The notes beneath the pieces are model-generated. The model was not told where the DNA came from. It saw only the letters and a list, made by a program, of their open reading frames with translations, and searched no databases. 33,909 nt of DNA from contig CAAGFN010000195.1 of assembly GCA_900769145.1 (NCBI GenBank), forward strand, positions 1 through 33,909, in the 5' to 3' direction. The stretch comes from Rikenellaceae bacterium. GTDB lineage: Bacteria; Bacteroidota; Bacteroidia; Bacteroidales; UBA932. A program made the translations under genes and the position numbers. Positions 7,698-15,761 of this stretch are shown in pieces (the first letter of the stretch is position 1; each line of letters opens with the position of its first letter).

Positions 7698-9623
7698 ATG
7701 GTTGGGACTAACAGGAGCCATATCCTGACTGGAGCCATATCGGCAATGCTTCTCTGCTCATGCGGCGGGGAGACATTGAACATTTGCAGGGACGCCGTGA
7801 GCATTATCCCGGAGCCGGCTGAGATGTCAGTCAGGAGAGGATATTATTTCCGGAATGGGACAGAAGATTATTCCAATGAAGCCAAGATACTGATTGACAG
7901 TTCATTGCGCTCCAGCCTCGGAAACGAAGGATACAGGCTGGAAGTCAGGCGGGGCGGTATCAGGATAGAGGCTGCATCGGACACCGGAGCCTTCTACGGC
8001 AGGCAGACATTGAGGCAGCTTACCGGAGAGAAGGGTGTAAAATGCGTCTCGATAACTGATGTGCCGAGATTCCCTTACAGGGGAATGCACCTCGATGTCT
8101 CAAGGCATTTCTTCGGCAAGGAGGAAGTGAAGAGGATACTTGACGAGATGGCATTCTACAAACTGAACAATTTCCATTTCCACCTGACCGACAACGGAGG
8201 CTGGCGTATAGAGATTGAAAGCTATCCCCTGCTGACAAGCCAGGGTTCCTACAGGCCGACACCCGAGTTTTCAGCCGTGCAGATGGAGAAGCCTTTCTGC
8301 CCTGAAGGGACGGAGGGAGCCTACGGCGGATATTATACCAAGGACGAAATCAGGGAAATCGTGGCATACGCTGCCGAGAGGAAGATCAATGTCATCCCGG
8401 AAATCGACTTCCCGGCACATTCTGATGCGGTTTTCGCCGGATACCCGGAGCTGAACTGCAACAATGTCAGGACCGGCAATGGAGAATTCTGCACCGCCAA
8501 TGAGGCCTCATTGACATTTGCCTGCAAGGTGCTGGATGAGGTTATGGAACTCTTCCCTTCGGAGATTATCCACATCGGAGGTGACGAGGCCCGGAAGGTT
8601 CAATGGAAACTCTGCCCGGAATGCAATGCACTTATGCGCCGGAACGGGTGGACCGACTACGACAGGCTCCAGATCCGCTTCATGAGAATGGTGGAGGAAC
8701 ACGTGCGCTCCAAGGGCCGCACAATAGCGGGCTGGGACGAGTTGCTCAATGACGAAGCTCTCCCTAAAGAGACCGTATTGTACTCATACAGAGGACAAAA
8801 ATACGGAATCGCATCAGCCAACAATGGCTTCCGGACAGTGATGACCCCGGGCGAAGCACTGTATTTCGACTGGTGGCAGGCCGATCCGCTGAAAGAGCCC
8901 GTAGCAATGGGAGGCTACTCCCCACTGAAGAAAGTCTATGCCTTCAACCCTCTGCCAATGACAAGGCAGGAAGTGTCTGACAATGAAGACCTTATGTCTG
9001 ACTCTACCGCCAATATCGACTCGCTTGGCACCATTCTCCCTGAGAATGTGGCCAATGTAATCGGCGTGCAGGGATGCTGCTGGACTGAGTTCGTCTACAG
9101 CATTGAACATCTGCATTATATGGCATTCCCGAGGCTGCTTGCAGTGGCAGAGACAGGCTGGAGTCCGGCCGGAAAGAAAGATTGGGAGAATTTCAAGCGC
9201 AAACTGCCGGAGCATATAGCCGGGCTTAAGGAAAGGGGCATATACTGCTACGACCTCCACGATGCTCCTGAAATCACAGTCGGTGAAGACCTGAAGGTCA
9301 GGATGGACTGCGAGCGCTGGGGAGCCGAAATCAGATACACCTTGGACAGCAGCGAACCGACTTGTGAATCAAGCCTTTACACCGGACCTTTCAGCATTGA
9401 GGACACCACCGTGGTGAAAGCTGCCGCCTTCGAGGCCGGCTCAATGGTAAGCTACGTCAGGGAAATCACATTGGCTCCTGGTCAGGCCCGCAAGCCTGAA
9501 TACCCTACTTACTGGCAATGGGAAATGCGTCCCGGCCAGCCGCATCCGTTCCGTGACCCGCTCTCATTCGGGAGATGGAAAGAGAACTACGGTTCCCTGT
9601 TCGGAACTGGAGACACGCTATAA
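7698..9623 (+). CDS. beta-N-acetylhexosaminidase, GH20 lipoprotein
   Basis: Exo-acting hydrolase removing terminal GlcNAc or GalNAc from glycans by substrate-assisted catalysis. The start gives a lipoprotein signal ending MLLCSC. Residues 35-120 form the GH20b-like N-terminal domain (IIPEPAEMSVRRG, GAFYGRQTLRQL). The barrel starts at FPYRGMHLDVSRHFF, continues through FHLTDNGGWRIEI and PEIDFPAHSDA, and has the catalytic pair Asp296-Glu297 in IHIGGDEARKVQW. A conserved WTEFV near the end of the barrel completes the site. Residues about 530-585 (RYTLDSSEPTCESSLYTGPF) are a chitobiase C-terminal-like module. It is divergent from GH3, and its stop codon overlaps the tail of the S46 peptidase gene by six bases. 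Host mucin or bacterial cell-wall glycans are plausible substrates. Confidence 0.93.
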   Translation: MVGTNRSHILTGAISAMLLCSCGGETLNICRDAVSIIPEPAEMSVRRGYYFRNGTEDYSNEAKILIDSSLRSSLGNEGYRLEVRRGGIRIEAASDTGAFYGRQTLRQLTGEKGVKCVSITDVPRFPYRGMHLDVSRHFFGKEEVKRILDEMAFYKLNNFHFHLTDNGGWRIEIESYPLLTSQGSYRPTPEFSAVQMEKPFCPEGTEGAYGGYYTKDEIREIVAYAAERKINVIPEIDFPAHSDAVFAGYPELNCNNVRTGNGEFCTANEASLTFACKVLDEVMELFPSEIIHIGGDEARKVQWKLCPECNALMRRNGWTDYDRLQIRFMRMVEEHVRSKGRTIAGWDELLNDEALPKETVLYSYRGQKYGIASANNGFRTVMTPGEALYFDWWQADPLKEPVAMGGYSPLKKVYAFNPLPMTRQEVSDNEDLMSDSTANIDSLGTILPENVANVIGVQGCCWTEFVYSIEHLHYMAFPRLLAVAETGWSPAGKKDWENFKRKLPEHIAGLKERGIYCYDLHDAPEITVGEDLKVRMDCERWGAEIRYTLDSSEPTCESSLYTGPFSIEDTTVVKAAAFEAGSMVSYVREITLAPGQARKPEYPTYWQWEMRPGQPHPFRDPLSFGRWKENYGSLFGTGDTL

Positions 9624-11840
9624 TCCGAGTTCAGTGATGATGCGGGACATCCCGGCATAGTGGTCGAGGGTCCAGAGGACGTAGCGGATATCCACGCAGA
9701 CACATTTGTTGTAGCCCGGCGTATAGGAAAGGTCGCTGGCTAGGGATTCCTTGTTGCCGTCAAAGGCCAGGCCTATCAGGCGGCCTTTTGAGTCAAGCAC
9801 CGGAGAACCGGAGTTTCCACCCGTTATATCATTGTCAGTCAGGAAGTTGACAGGCATTCTGCCAGGCCTTGCGGCATTGCCGTGTCCGGCTCCTTTACGG
9901 CCCCTTCCCTGCCGCTGCGGTCCCAGGCCATCGCCAACCCGGTGCGAACCGCCTCTGCGCATCTCGCCGCCATGGCAGCCATCGCAATCGGCCCAGCGAC
10001 CCCATTCACCTTTCCTGAGCATTCCCATGAACCTGTCCGAAGGGCGGTAATCCCTCTGCGACGGGTCATATTTCTCCTCAATGCCGCTGGAGAATGTCTG
10101 CCAATGGCATTGAACACCGTCTCTCGGCGCAAGCGGGCCTACGGTACCGTAGGAAATACGCATTGTCGAATTGGCATCAGGATATTGCTCAATGCCGTCA
10201 GCAAGCCTCTTCTCATACAGGGCCCGGGTATATTCACGCTGAAGTTCCAAAATCGCCTGATGATATTCGTTGTTGTGACTGTCAGCATTGAAAGTGGTAA
10301 TCGGAACCTCCAGGAGAAGCATCCTGAGCCTGTCGGATTCATACTGGCCAGCAGAAACGAATGCTGCGGCAGCCTCGGGGGAAGCCACGCAGGTCCCCTC
10401 CCAGACATAATCCAGCATTGCCTGGTAATCCTGGCCGAAACGGGAGAGAAGTTCCTTCTGGAACGGTCCGAAGAAACGGCTGTCAACATTCTCAAAGTAC
10501 TGTTGCACAGCATATTGCAGCAATTCCTTCTCCACCCTCGTGTCAGTCTCCGCCATTCCCCTGTCGAGTGCCTCCTTCATTTTCCCAAAATCACTGCGGG
10601 CCGCATTCATCCGCATTATCGTCCTGACTATGATGCTTCCACGGACCAATGTCTCACGGTAATAGGTCTTGTTCCTGTCCACCTCTGCGGATGCGGAATA
10701 GCAGGAATCCAAATCGTGGAGAAGAGTCCCCCATTTCTGCCGGCGGCCAGGTTCAGCATCAATCCAGGCCTGAAGACCGGCCTCCTCGGCACGCTTGGCA
10801 TCAGCGGAGCCGAAACGCTTGAGACAGGCAGCCTCGCCCTCCTGCATCTCGCCCAAATTGCTGAGTCCGAAATAGGTGTCCGAATACTTCAGCCAAATAC
10901 CCGGGTCGGAGTCCATCCACTTCTTCATTATTGCCATCTGCTTGATACGCAGTTTGTTGGCAATCGGAAGAGTCACTTTCTCCGCATAATCAGTCTCCAT
11001 TGACGAAGAGTACCTGTCAGTCTTGCCCGGATAGCCAATCACCATCGTGAAGTCACCCGGCTTGTAACCGTCCAGGGAGATTTCCAGCTTGCGGACAGGC
11101 TTCAATGGTACATTGTCCTCGGAATAATCGGCCGGGGAGCCGTCCGGAGCAGTGTAAATGCGGTACATAGCGAAGTCACATTTCTGCTGCGGCCATTCCC
11201 AATTGTCAATGTCACCTCCGAAGGCGGCCACGCTTACAGGCGGGGCAGCCACTAGGCGAAGATCTGTATATACCTCATACAGGGACATATAGTACTTCTC
11301 TCCCGACCACATTGAACTGAGAAAGGCCTCCATTCCGGTATCGGCGCTGTATTTCTTCTCCATCAGGTAACTCAGTTTCCTGGACCCAATCTTCTGGCCG
11401 GAGGCCTCGTAATCGGCACGGAGCCTTTCTACCTCCCCTGTCACGTCGATGACACGCCTGAGGAAGAACGCCTCCTTGCCCGGAATAGGCTTCTCAAGGT
11501 CTTCTGTCACAGCCCAATATCCCTCTTCGAGATAATTGTGCTCAGGGGTGCTCATAGCGAAGATATCGCTGTAGGCGCAATGATGGTTTGTTATCATCAA
11601 TCCCTTGTCGGAGATTATGCTACCCGTGCAGTAGAATCCCAATGAGACAATGGCATCGGATACTGAGGAGCCGGGTGCTTCCGCATTGTAAATCTCGCCT
11701 GCCGAAAGGGCAAGGCCCCGCTCCTGCATTTTCTTCTCCAATGCTGAATTGATGTTCTGTATCAGCCACATACCCTCGTCCGCTTTGGCAGGGGCGAGGG
11801 TAATTAGGGTTAATGTTATTATTGATACTATTTTACGCAT
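9618..11840 (-). CDS. S46 family dipeptidyl-peptidase (DPP7-like) with CxxCH insertion
   Basis: Periplasmic serine peptidase releasing dipeptides from peptide N termini. A signal peptide (residues 1-20) precedes DEGMWLI, the usual S46 mature start. The catalytic His is in TNHHCAYSDI (His87), the Asp in the FGGDIDNWEWPQQKCDF region (Asp222 most likely), and the Ser in GGNSGSPVL (Ser677). Gly695 in FDGNKES lies 18 residues after the Ser, where I recall DPP7 having Gly and DPP11 having Arg, so hydrophobic P1 specificity is inferred. The family is usually about 710-720 residues; this one is 740. The excess is a Gly/Arg/His-rich stretch at residues 619-661 between GRWAD and MPVNFLTDNDITGGN, starting with CDGCH. 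The 3' end overlaps the GH20 stop. Upstream, a partial repeat separates it from the 4Fe-4S gene. Confidence 0.92.
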   Translation of the reverse strand: MRKIVSIITLTLITLAPAKADEGMWLIQNINSALEKKMQERGLALSAGEIYNAEAPGSSVSDAIVSLGFYCTGSIISDKGLMITNHHCAYSDIFAMSTPEHNYLEEGYWAVTEDLEKPIPGKEAFFLRRVIDVTGEVERLRADYEASGQKIGSRKLSYLMEKKYSADTGMEAFLSSMWSGEKYYMSLYEVYTDLRLVAAPPVSVAAFGGDIDNWEWPQQKCDFAMYRIYTAPDGSPADYSEDNVPLKPVRKLEISLDGYKPGDFTMVIGYPGKTDRYSSSMETDYAEKVTLPIANKLRIKQMAIMKKWMDSDPGIWLKYSDTYFGLSNLGEMQEGEAACLKRFGSADAKRAEEAGLQAWIDAEPGRRQKWGTLLHDLDSCYSASAEVDRNKTYYRETLVRGSIIVRTIMRMNAARSDFGKMKEALDRGMAETDTRVEKELLQYAVQQYFENVDSRFFGPFQKELLSRFGQDYQAMLDYVWEGTCVASPEAAAAFVSAGQYESDRLRMLLLEVPITTFNADSHNNEYHQAILELQREYTRALYEKRLADGIEQYPDANSTMRISYGTVGPLAPRDGVQCHWQTFSSGIEEKYDPSQRDYRPSDRFMGMLRKGEWGRWADCDGCHGGEMRRGGSHRVGDGLGPQRQGRGRKGAGHGNAARPGRMPVNFLTDNDITGGNSGSPVLDSKGRLIGLAFDGNKESLASDLSYTPGYNKCVCVDIRYVLWTLDHYAGMSRIITELGL

Positions 11841-11909
11841 AGATTTCTCGACTACGTTCTTCGAACTTCGCTCGAAATGACAAGAGCGGCAACTTCGCTC
11901 GAAATGACA
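11841..11909. repeat. partial copy of a dispersed palindromic repeat, with tandem tail
   Basis: Copy 1 holds only the right half of the element seen at 14051-14130 and 26393-26490: TTCTCGAC, a mini-hairpin GTTC-TTC-GAAC (11856-11866), then TTCGCTCGAAATGACA. Its last 19 bases (AACTTCGCTCGAAATGACA, 11864-11882) recur directly at 11891-11909, a period of 27 bases. It fills the whole gap between the 4Fe-4S stop and the S46 start, so the S46 gene has either read-through transcription or a promoter inside the upstream gene. Confidence 0.75.
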
Positions 11910-11911
11910 GT

Positions 11912-13960
11912 CTATTCCAGATTCAGGTCGTATTCCAATGCGGAGCCCTCATAAGGTACCTCCTTGCCCGGAGCCTCGAACTTGAATTTCGCAGGCTCCT
12001 CCCTGACATCATCAGTCTTGTAGGTGATGGTCCAGGTCTCCATTGTCATAAGTTCCCAGAGCTTGTCGGCAGTCATCGGCTCCGCATAACGGACCATTAT
12101 GGCAGGAGTAAGCGACTTGTCAAGCTCAATGTAAATGCCGATTACGCCGTCGTGACGGGAGAGATGATTGGAGAGGAATGGAGCATTGCGCAGTACAATC
12201 GGCTTCTCATAATTGGCATCAGGCAGCTCATAGACATACTGGGCCTTGCCCTCTGCCTCCTCAAGCCTGCTCTTGAACTGCACCTTGAAAGGCGTGAACA
12301 TCCTGCGGATGAAAGCCTCGGTGGAGATGTAGGACTCCCCTTCCTCCAGGCCTACGAACTTGAAGTCCACTGGTGTAATCTTGGTCCCGCCGCCGTGAAC
12401 CGGCATCTCGAGTTCCTTCTTGTTCACCACCTCCTTGAACCAGGCCTTGTCCAGGTTTTCGGACGGATCCATATACACGCGCACGATGAGCGGGCAGGCG
12501 AACTCCGATTCGAGTCCATATATCTTCTTGTCAGTCAGACGCATCTGGAGACCGAGATAGTTCAGGTCCAGCTTGTCGTACATATTCTCCGTCCTGATTG
12601 TAACTATCTTTACACTGTCCGTCACTGCCGGGTCCGGAGTATTTACCCTGAACTTGGAAGGAGTGAAAACGCTCTCCTGAATCTTCTCCTCCGTGGTCAC
12701 GGCCGGGTCGTATGTGATGACAACCCTGTGATGTGCCACAAATGTCTTCACACCGTGCACTCCCGGAATCTTCTCCAGCTTAGCCTTGAATGCCATCGAA
12801 CTTCCGTAGCATTTCACGGAGCGGAGATTCTCCATTTCCATTGTCTTAAGAGTAGACGGGTCCACCAGCTGCTTGACTGTGCCGTCCTCCAACGTCTCCT
12901 CGATACCCCAGGTTACATTGATGGTAGGAAGTTCAACCTTCTGTCCGAAATGTATTCCGAGAGCGACAAGGATGACCGTGAGCAATGCAGGAAGAAGCCT
13001 CAGCAGCATATTCGGCTTATGTTTCGCACAAACTCCTATGCTGAGAGCGCTGGTAGGACAGGCGGCCACACATTCCCCGCAGAGGGTGCAGTCCACGTGC
13101 CTCATCGCTCCGCCCTTTGCCCTGTTCACGTCAATGCTGAAAGGACAGGCCTTGTTGCAATGGTCGCAATGAACGCAGGCCGGATTGTCTTTGATAATGT
13201 GGAGTATCTGCAATGCAGGCTTGGCATAGAAAATCTCGAGAAGATATCCTGTCAGGCAGAATGCGGCCAGCAGTACCCACCATGGAATCCCGGCACCCAG
13301 GATGTCGAGAAGCCACCAGATGGCAAACAGCACCACTACCCACACCCAGAATTTAAGGGAATTCGAGATGGCCCCGAGAGGACAGAGATACTTGCACCAG
13401 AAATTCTTGGCAAAGAATCCGAGCAGCAATACCGCTGTCACGGTAATGATTGACATCCAGAGAGTTATCTCACCCTTAAAACCGGTAGCCACGGCATAAT
13501 AAGGGTCAAGATTCTTGCAGAAGAGCTCGCTGGTGGTCGCCGTCATGTAGAAGACCCAGAAGAGGAGAATGTACTTCACTATCCTGAGAATCTTGTCAGC
13601 GACAGTATTGTTGGCAATCTCCAGTCCCTTTATTCCAAGGCTTTCGCGAAGTTTGGTCAAAAGGTCCTGCACCGTGCCGAGAGGGCAGATGTATCCGCAG
13701 AAAAGTTTGCTGAAAAGCACCACTCCCGCTGCAAGCACAATGCCCATCACAATCTGCATTGTAGTCATGCTGCAAGGCAATGAGCCCTTGACAATATATG
13801 TCAGAAGGGCCTGAAGCCCGCCTACAGGGCAATGAGCCTCGGGATTTGCAGGTTCTTCTCCGGAGACAAGGCCGGTCAGGAACAATACGAGGGCCAGGAG
13901 AACTCCCCATTGAAGGAGGTATTTAGGCCAGTTCTCAAGAATCTTGAATTTCTTTGACAT
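11912..13960 (-). CDS. polytopic 4Fe-4S protein (NapH/CcoG-like) with C-terminal HMA-like domain
   Basis: Inner-membrane electron-transfer protein. The N-terminal 250 residues contain several transmembrane helices with two CxxxCP loops, FCGYICPLG (Cys88, Cys92) and WCKYLCPLG (Cys189, Cys193), as in NapH, NosR and CcoG. Two 4Fe-4S motifs follow: CVHCDHCNKAC (262-272) and CTLCGECVAAC (291-301). Another helix is at 320-337. The region about 383-440 resembles an HMA domain (VKCYGSSMAF, VVITYDPAVTTEEKIQ), but the CxxC is reduced to a single Cys. The last 240 residues are soluble, beta-rich and unassigned. It follows the fimbrillin gene on the same strand after a palindromic repeat. CcoG-type proteins reduce Cu(II); a metal-reducing or redox role here is inferred. 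Confidence 0.85.
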   Translation of the reverse strand: MSKKFKILENWPKYLLQWGVLLALVLFLTGLVSGEEPANPEAHCPVGGLQALLTYIVKGSLPCSMTTMQIVMGIVLAAGVVLFSKLFCGYICPLGTVQDLLTKLRESLGIKGLEIANNTVADKILRIVKYILLFWVFYMTATTSELFCKNLDPYYAVATGFKGEITLWMSIITVTAVLLLGFFAKNFWCKYLCPLGAISNSLKFWVWVVVLFAIWWLLDILGAGIPWWVLLAAFCLTGYLLEIFYAKPALQILHIIKDNPACVHCDHCNKACPFSIDVNRAKGGAMRHVDCTLCGECVAACPTSALSIGVCAKHKPNMLLRLLPALLTVILVALGIHFGQKVELPTINVTWGIEETLEDGTVKQLVDPSTLKTMEMENLRSVKCYGSSMAFKAKLEKIPGVHGVKTFVAHHRVVITYDPAVTTEEKIQESVFTPSKFRVNTPDPAVTDSVKIVTIRTENMYDKLDLNYLGLQMRLTDKKIYGLESEFACPLIVRVYMDPSENLDKAWFKEVVNKKELEMPVHGGGTKITPVDFKFVGLEEGESYISTEAFIRRMFTPFKVQFKSRLEEAEGKAQYVYELPDANYEKPIVLRNAPFLSNHLSRHDGVIGIYIELDKSLTPAIMVRYAEPMTADKLWELMTMETWTITYKTDDVREEPAKFKFEAPGKEVPYEGSALEYDLNLE

Positions 13961-14028
13961 AACAGGTCTGGTTCAAATTTGTTTCACAACATATCAACTC
14001 TGCAATATAATAAATATTTACGAATTAT

Positions 14029-14148
14029 GAGGCCGGCTGAAAATCTTTTCTGTCATCTCGACCGAGCGAAGCGAGTGGAGAGATCTTCAGATATCTCGAC
14101 TTCGCACTATGCGCTTCGCTCGATATGACAGGTTTTCCAGACGGCCTC
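14029..14148 (-). terminator. terminator-like stem around repeat copy 2
   Basis: Left arm 14029-14045 (GAGGCCGGCTGAAAATC) and right arm 14131-14148 (GGTTTTCCAGACGGCCTC) are inverted repeats pairing at about 14 of 17 positions. They flank the dispersed repeat, whose own arms extend the stem. The structure begins 12 bases after the fimbrillin stop codon on the minus strand, where a terminator is expected. The A-run/T-run pattern inside the stem fits Bacteroidales terminators. It also lies in the leader of the 4Fe-4S gene. Confidence 0.55.
14051..14130. repeat. dispersed palindromic repeat, copy 2 (80 bases)
   Basis: The arms TGTCATCTCGACCGAGCG and GCTTCGCTCGATATGACA are imperfect inverted repeats. 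The first 34 bases (14051-14084) are identical to copy 3 at 26393-26426. The right arm holds a small hairpin CGCA-CTA-TGCG (14103-14113). Similar GAGCGAAGCGAG sequences are, as I recall, common between genes in Bacteroidetes and behave like REP elements. It contains no coding sequence. Confidence 0.8.
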
Positions 14149-14159
14149 ACAACAAATGA

Positions 14160-15740
14160 CTATTCACCGGAGTTCTTCACGCAGCGGAGCTGGGAGCCTG
14201 CCTCATAATGCTGGAACATTACTGAGAAACGGCCCTCCGGATATGAAGTAGTGAAGGATGTTGCCGCCGCGAAGTACTGCATATTCGAAGTATTCGTCTT
14301 GTAATAAGTCGAAGAAGCGAAATATGTCATTCCAGGCTTGCCAAGGAATGCTTCAGGCGCACCAGATACGGTTATCAGCGTAGTGTGGTACTTCGGAGTC
14401 GCCGTAAATCCTGTCTTGTTCATCCATCCTCCCAAAACCACATTCCATCCTGCCTCGTTCATAGCGGTAATCTTTCCTCCGTTGTATGTGGCATCGTAGA
14501 ACACGGCGGTATTATCCGTGACGGCGGCAGACTCGCCAGCAGCCTTGTTGGAATAGCCGCAAAGGGCAATGAACTCAGCCCTGGTAGGCACGTGCCAGCC
14601 ATTCGGGCAAATACCCTGGGCACCCTCAAATGTAGCGGCATTCTCATCAGTAATCTCAGTTGTTCCAAGAATAGCGAGCATATCATAAAGATATCCGTTG
14701 CTCTCGACCAGAGCCTTGTCGGTGGAAGGCACAGCCTCAGTGTCCACGACAGTATATGGTGCCCAGATATGTCCGGTGGTAGGATCAGTTGAAACCTCGT
14801 ATCCTTCAGGCACATAGCGCATTGGCTGGGCCATCCATACGGAGCCGTTGGAGAGGGTTACGGTATTGTATCTCTCATTCTTGTAGATGAAATATCCGTC
14901 ATACTCGGCGAAGTCAATGTAGGTAGGCTTCTCGGTCCCTATTTCTCCCTCGTCAGTCCAGTTCTCAATCTCGCCGGAGAGCGTCACCTTGATGTCGGCA
15001 GGAAGCACCTTCACATTGATGGTGTACTGGCCGCCCTGCTTCAACTCCGTGGATACCAGATTCTGCGACAGTTCTGCGCCGGTGGAGGTGGTGACCTTCA
15101 ATGCAAACCCGACCGTCTGTGGAACCACGATAGCGGCATACCTGACACCTGCCTCGACCTCGCAGGCCTTGATTTCCGCAACTTCGGAAGTCTCTGACGC
15201 TGAGGCAGTCATGGCAACAAGGTCAATGTCGGCTGTCAGCTTGGAGCCGCCAAGGGCAACCTCGCTGATTGAAGCCCCGGACTCGTTGGTGACATTGAGT
15301 ACAATCTTGGTCAGCATGTGCTTGAAAGGCACTACGATGGCATTGATCGAAGGGGTCACGTCAGCCTTGACACCGGCAATGAAATCTGAGCCGGAAAGGC
15401 CCGCAGTCTGGTCAGCAGCCACGCTGAATGAAGCCGGAACGCCGGCTGACTGGTATGGATAATAAGCTGTGACAGTGGACTTGTCCATTGCCTCAGTATA
15501 CCAGAGAAGTGTGCCTGAGAATACATCAGAGGCGTATGTAAGCTTATTGTTCACCGCGTATGACTCATCGCCGCGGACAATATTGACACCTATGGCGTCA
15601 CCGTTTTCGAAATTGACGTCAGTCGCTCTGGTCATAACCGGGACAATCGCGACTTTACCCGGAACGGAGTTCTCCACTTTCTCCGTCGCGCAGGCTGCGG
15701 CAACCAATGCCAAACCTGCCAGAAACAATGATTTACGCAT
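14160..15740 (-). CDS. fimbrillin (Mfa-like) lipoprotein with C-terminal FISUMP domain
   Basis: Surface lipoprotein, lipobox LVAAAC (Cys17). Residues about 30-265 follow the Bacteroidales fimbrillin plan: VMTRATDVNFENGDAIGV, TAYYPYQ, a strand pair VPFKHMLTKIVLNV, and the closing IENWTDEGEI. This family makes or decorates surface pili and related adhesins. Residues about 290-526 form a FISUMP domain, with YNTVTLSNGSVWMAQPMRYV at its start, GICPNGWHVPTRAEF at 376-390 and a final QLRCVKNSGE. This replaces the pilin donor-strand tail, so it is more likely a tip or a non-polymerising surface protein. It is the last gene of the TonB/DUF4876/DUF6850 run, 21 bases after the barrel gene, and is followed by a terminator-like repeat. 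Confidence 0.85.
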   Translation of the reverse strand: MRKSLFLAGLALVAAACATEKVENSVPGKVAIVPVMTRATDVNFENGDAIGVNIVRGDESYAVNNKLTYASDVFSGTLLWYTEAMDKSTVTAYYPYQSAGVPASFSVAADQTAGLSGSDFIAGVKADVTPSINAIVVPFKHMLTKIVLNVTNESGASISEVALGGSKLTADIDLVAMTASASETSEVAEIKACEVEAGVRYAAIVVPQTVGFALKVTTSTGAELSQNLVSTELKQGGQYTINVKVLPADIKVTLSGEIENWTDEGEIGTEKPTYIDFAEYDGYFIYKNERYNTVTLSNGSVWMAQPMRYVPEGYEVSTDPTTGHIWAPYTVVDTEAVPSTDKALVESNGYLYDMLAILGTTEITDENAATFEGAQGICPNGWHVPTRAEFIALCGYSNKAAGESAAVTDNTAVFYDATYNGGKITAMNEAGWNVVLGGWMNKTGFTATPKYHTTLITVSGAPEAFLGKPGMTYFASSTYYKTNTSNMQYFAAATSFTTSYPEGRFSVMFQHYEAGSQLRCVKNSGE

Positions 15741-15761
15741 ACTAATTATATTTACTCGTTA

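Noticed and set aside
9858..9986. Frameshift as the cause of the odd Gly/Arg-rich stretch in the S46 peptidase
   Set aside because: Conserved S46 sequence lies in the same frame on both sides and neither of the other two frames gives the missing family sequence, so a net in-frame insertion is the simpler reading. A paired compensating sequencing error cannot be fully excluded.
9882..11003. Long open frame (373 codons) on the plus strand opposite the S46 peptidase gene
   Set aside because: It is fully antisense to a gene with clear catalytic motifs, has no signal, family or plausible protein character, and reflects the codon bias of the real gene.
12152..13453. 433-codon plus-strand frame opposite the 4Fe-4S protein gene
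   Set aside because: The minus-strand frame has intact Fe-S motifs and membrane helices; the antisense frame is rich in His, Arg and Cys without any domain pattern.
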